Assembly: GCF_014641615.1 (NCBI RefSeq)
Contig: NZ_BMIB01000001.1
Span: 868,769 to 932,768, forward strand
From: Filimonas zeae
GTDB lineage: Bacteria; Bacteroidota; Bacteroidia; Chitinophagales; Chitinophagaceae
Length of the DNA stretch: 64,000 bases
Direction of reading: 5' to 3'
The notes beneath the pieces are model-generated. The model saw nothing but the letters and a program-made list of their open reading frames with translations, had not been told where the DNA came from and did not search any database. This document shows positions 62,501 to 64,000 of the stretch, piece by piece. Position numbers and translations under genes: made by a program. How positions within the stretch are numbered: the stretch's first letter is position 1; every line of letters starts with the position of its first letter.

Positions 62501-63158
62501 TGTAGGCAGGTATAAGGGGCAGGTTTACGCCTGGGATGTGGTGAATGAGGCAGTTGCTGATGGGAAGGAGTTTCTGCGTCCTTCAAAGTGGCTGGAAATT
62601 ATTGGCGAAGACTATATAGCAAAAGCATTTCAATGGGCTCATGAGGCAGACCCGGATGCTGTATTGTTTTATAATGATTATAATGAGATTAGCCCTGTAA
62701 AGGCGGAGAAGATTTTACAGTTACTTACAAAACTAAAATCGCAGAACGTGCCTGTTCACGGAGTGGGACTTCAGTCACATTGGGCTATAAATGAACCGGG
62801 TAGGGAACAATTAGACTCAACGCTGGCGCGTTTTGCCAGGTTGGGACTTGCAATGCAGATAACAGAGTTGGATATTTCCGCGTATTCAAAAGAGCATCAG
62901 GCCCGCGAACGAACAAAAAATGATTCTATTGCATTGTTTACGCCTGAAAAGCAATTAAAGCAGTCTTTACAGTACAAGATGTGTTTTGAAATGTTTCGCA
63001 AGTACAGACAATACATTACCGGTGTAACCTTCTGGAATCTTTCTGACCAACATAGCTGGCTCGATGATTTTCCTGTAAAAGGCAGGAAAGATTTCCCTTT
63101 ACTATTTGATACAACGTTGAAGAGAAAAGAAGCATATTATGGCGTGGTAAACTGGTAA
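59586..63158 (+). CDS. Bifunctional GH115 alpha-glucuronidase - GH10 xylanase fusion
   Basis: 1190 residues with a signal peptide (1-18). Residues about 25-850 match GH115: 'IAGSDRRGVAYGIMELSRQMGVSPWYWWADVPV', 'VKYRGIFINDEAPCLSSWTRKKFGGFNHEFYVKVFELILRLKGNYLWPAMW', 'MGTSHHEPMLRAQKEW', 'TIGMRGDGDEPM', and a C-terminal beta domain. These cleave (methyl)glucuronic acid from xylan. Residues about 862-1190 are a complete GH10 domain: 'FNSLTPENAMKMSTIHP', 'VRGHTLCWHLQTPDW', acid/base E988 in 'DVVNEA', nucleophile E1094 in 'ITELDIS', and 'VTFWNLSDQHSWLDDFP'. GH10 cuts the xylan backbone. The two are normally separate proteins. The gene is in frame throughout and sits in the susCD operon. Confidence 0.93.
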   Translation: MKGGLSFVFIFWSLCLQAQSIVAEQRGKDDFSILESGKPASIVCDIDDDTLVKISASLLAEDLGRIGNMPAMILNQVPASGSIIIAGSIGQSGLIRQLADRQLIKTDSLQGKWEAYQLQVVKHPFDGIEQALVIAGSDRRGVAYGIMELSRQMGVSPWYWWADVPVQKKQDLYIPAATFLADAPHVKYRGIFINDEAPCLSSWTRKKFGGFNHEFYVKVFELILRLKGNYLWPAMWGNAFNEDDVQNPVLADQWGIVMGTSHHEPMLRAQKEWRKNGTGDWNYTTNKEVLQHFWTKGIEKMGRHESVVTIGMRGDGDEPMTAGTATKLLEGIVADQRKIIETVTGKPASQTPQLWALYKEVQDYYDKGMRVADDVTLLLCDDNWGNLRKLPRLTDKPRGGGYGIYYHFDYVGGPRNYKWINTNNIARVWEQMHLAYQYGADRIWIVNVGDIKPMELPISFFLDYAWNPSRWNEDNINTYYTQWATGQFGTTYAEQISEMLSRYAQFSARIKPELLNAGTYAIENYNEAETVIRQWRQLTEEAMLINKVIAPEYKDAYFQLVLHPILALGNLHELYYAVAMNASCVAKKNIEANKYAERAAFYYQQDSLITRKYHLLAGGKWEHMMNQVHIGYTSWNNPPFNKMPAVEYVSKEETTLTPIVYKELPVARSIVPATETGNVFYEENGVISMEASHWTRALNVNGIQWKVIPGIGRTGSGISTFPVTASVKKTANSPYVEYDFYAYDSGKAIVHLYFSPTLNFHQDDGMKVAISVDNGMPLIITINKEDFLTNWERWVASNVILGKTEIAVRYAGKHTLKYWMVSSAVVLQKVIIDWGGMKPSYLGPPETLSPANASETMKGLKDYYQNYFPIGVAIEPGDLRHKEKADLICREFNSLTPENAMKMSTIHPLQHTYRWEQADAIVSFARQHQLKVRGHTLCWHLQTPDWMFEDKQGNKVGRDTLLQRLHDHIKAVVGRYKGQVYAWDVVNEAVADGKEFLRPSKWLEIIGEDYIAKAFQWAHEADPDAVLFYNDYNEISPVKAEKILQLLTKLKSQNVPVHGVGLQSHWAINEPGREQLDSTLARFARLGLAMQITELDISAYSKEHQARERTKNDSIALFTPEKQLKQSLQYKMCFEMFRKYRQYITGVTFWNLSDQHSWLDDFPVKGRKDFPLLFDTTLKRKEAYYGVVNW

Positions 63159-63200
63159 GAGTAAAATCTAAAGTCAATAAATAGTATTTAGCATATAGTT

Positions 63201-64000
63201 ATGACAAAGTGGTTGCTTTTACCCCTGGTAATCGGTTTCGGTATGCAAGCTGCCGGTCAGTCTGTACCGAAATACAATAATCCTATTCTTGCAGGCTTCT
63301 ATCCAGACCCCAGTATTTGCAGGGTAGACTCCAATTATTATCTGGTAAACTCCAGTTTTGCTTATTATCCCGGGTTGCCTGTATTTCAAAGTACTGATTT
63401 GGTTAGCTGGAAATTATTGGGTCATGCAATGGATAGACCCGGGCAGTTGAACACAATTGGCGTTCATGTGTCTGAAGGTCTGTTTGCTCCTACGATTCGG
63501 TATCATAAGGGTGTCTACTATATCGTGTGTACCCTTATAGGTAAGAAGGGCAATTTTGTGATTACTGCAAAAAATGCGGCCGGCCCGTGGAGCGATCCTG
63601 TCTGGTTGCCTGGCATCAATGGCATTGATCCCTCACTTTTCTTCGACAATAATGACAGTGCATATATTGTTTACAATAGTGTGGCACCTGATAACAACCC
63701 ATTATGGAATGGTCATCGCAGTATCCGTATGCGTGGATTTAATTACCACTCATTACAATTGTCAGGTAAAGAGGAGCTAATTGTGAATGGAGGTGCCGAC
63801 ATCAGGCAAAAGCCGGTTTGGGTAGAAGGGCCTCATCTATATCATATCAATGAATGGTATTATTTAATGTGTGCGGAAGGAGGTACAGGAGATAGGCACT
63901 CTGAAGTGGTATTTAGAAGTAAGGCAGTGGATGGTCCATATCTGCCTTACGAACTCAATCCAATTCTTACTCAGCGGCAACTGGATGCTAACAGACAGGC
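63201..64000 (+). CDS. GH43 beta-xylosidase/arabinofuranosidase (3' end beyond window)
   Basis: The frame opens at ATG 63201 with a signal peptide (MTKWLLLPLVIGFGMQAAGQ) and stays open to the window end (266 codons visible). GH43 landmarks: 'PILAGFYPDPSICRVDSNYYLVNSSFAYYPGLPVFQSTDLVSWKLLGHAMDRP' with the general-base Asp, 'GLFAPTIRYHKGVYYIVCT', 'INGIDPSLFFDNND' with the middle Asp, and 'KPVWVEGPHLYHINEWYYLMCAEGGT' with the catalytic Glu. It should trim xylose or arabinose from xylan fragments. It follows the GH115-GH10 gene by 42 bp. Confidence 0.92.
   Translation, partial: MTKWLLLPLVIGFGMQAAGQSVPKYNNPILAGFYPDPSICRVDSNYYLVNSSFAYYPGLPVFQSTDLVSWKLLGHAMDRPGQLNTIGVHVSEGLFAPTIRYHKGVYYIVCTLIGKKGNFVITAKNAAGPWSDPVWLPGINGIDPSLFFDNNDSAYIVYNSVAPDNNPLWNGHRSIRMRGFNYHSLQLSGKEELIVNGGADIRQKPVWVEGPHLYHINEWYYLMCAEGGTGDRHSEVVFRSKAVDGPYLPYELNPILTQRQLDANRQ

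Noticed and set aside
1..64000. CRISPR arrays, tRNA or rRNA genes
   Set aside because: No regularly spaced repeats, cas-like genes, or cloverleaf or ribosomal RNA sequence were seen.

Overview
The window looks like chromosome from a Bacteroidota soil-type bacterium, most likely Chitinophagaceae (Chitinophaga/Niastella-like; inference). The signs are two SusC/SusD pairs, a FecI/FecR-type sigma/anti-sigma pair, a one-protein hybrid two-component regulator, several AraC regulators, few Shine-Dalgarno sites, and promoters with the Bacteroidota -7 box (TAnnTTTG). No rRNA, tRNA or CRISPR array was seen.

Layout. (1) 1-5650: minus-strand mobilization module (relaxosome accessory protein, MobB-type relaxase, MobC/TraG-type coupling protein, accessory protein) with a three-hairpin candidate oriT at 5292-5374. 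(2) 5650-9210: AT-rich accessory region with two distantly paralogous short lipoproteins, two families of repeated intergenic elements, an orphan ECF sigma factor and a small membrane protein. (3) 9240-14350: decayed NAD(P)-binding gene, frameshifted FMN reductase, hydrolase, DODA-type dioxygenase, NTF2-like protein and an AraC regulator, with a divergent SDR. (4) 14480-24700: Crp-type regulator, then ECF sigma, FecR, STN-SusC, SusD and two thioredoxin-fold proteins. (5) 24760-48930: metabolic and stress genes: DUF6268-like protein, MarR, panB, AraC, TetR, an NTF2/oxidoreductase/egtD/egtB/AlkB operon, a PPC protein, a hydrolase-NTF2 fusion, GH1, SDR, a TolC/HlyD/MFS efflux operon, AraC, zinc alcohol dehydrogenase, esterase, NDH-2, AraC and iron alcohol dehydrogenase. 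(6) 49052-64000: a xylan utilization locus with divergent HTCS regulator, SusC, SusD, surface glycan-binding protein, a GH115-GH10 fusion and a GH43 cut by the window edge.

The most notable signal is regulatory. Four separate intergenic regions (13498, 28910, 35220 on the minus strand, 41948) carry two copies of a 16-bp element related to CTTAAACTAGTTTAAG, always 23 bp apart, with a -7-like box starting exactly 61 bp from the first copy. They lie before the SDR gene, the NTF2-oxidoreductase-ergothioneine operon, the hydrolase-NTF2 fusion and an araC gene. At the first locus the nearly symmetric site pair also faces the divergent araC promoter. This looks like an undescribed AraC-type regulon joining small-molecule detoxification enzymes to ergothioneine synthesis. 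A second direct-repeat family (TTTTGGTCGAAATrGC, 21 bp spacing) lies before another araC gene and before the efflux operon.
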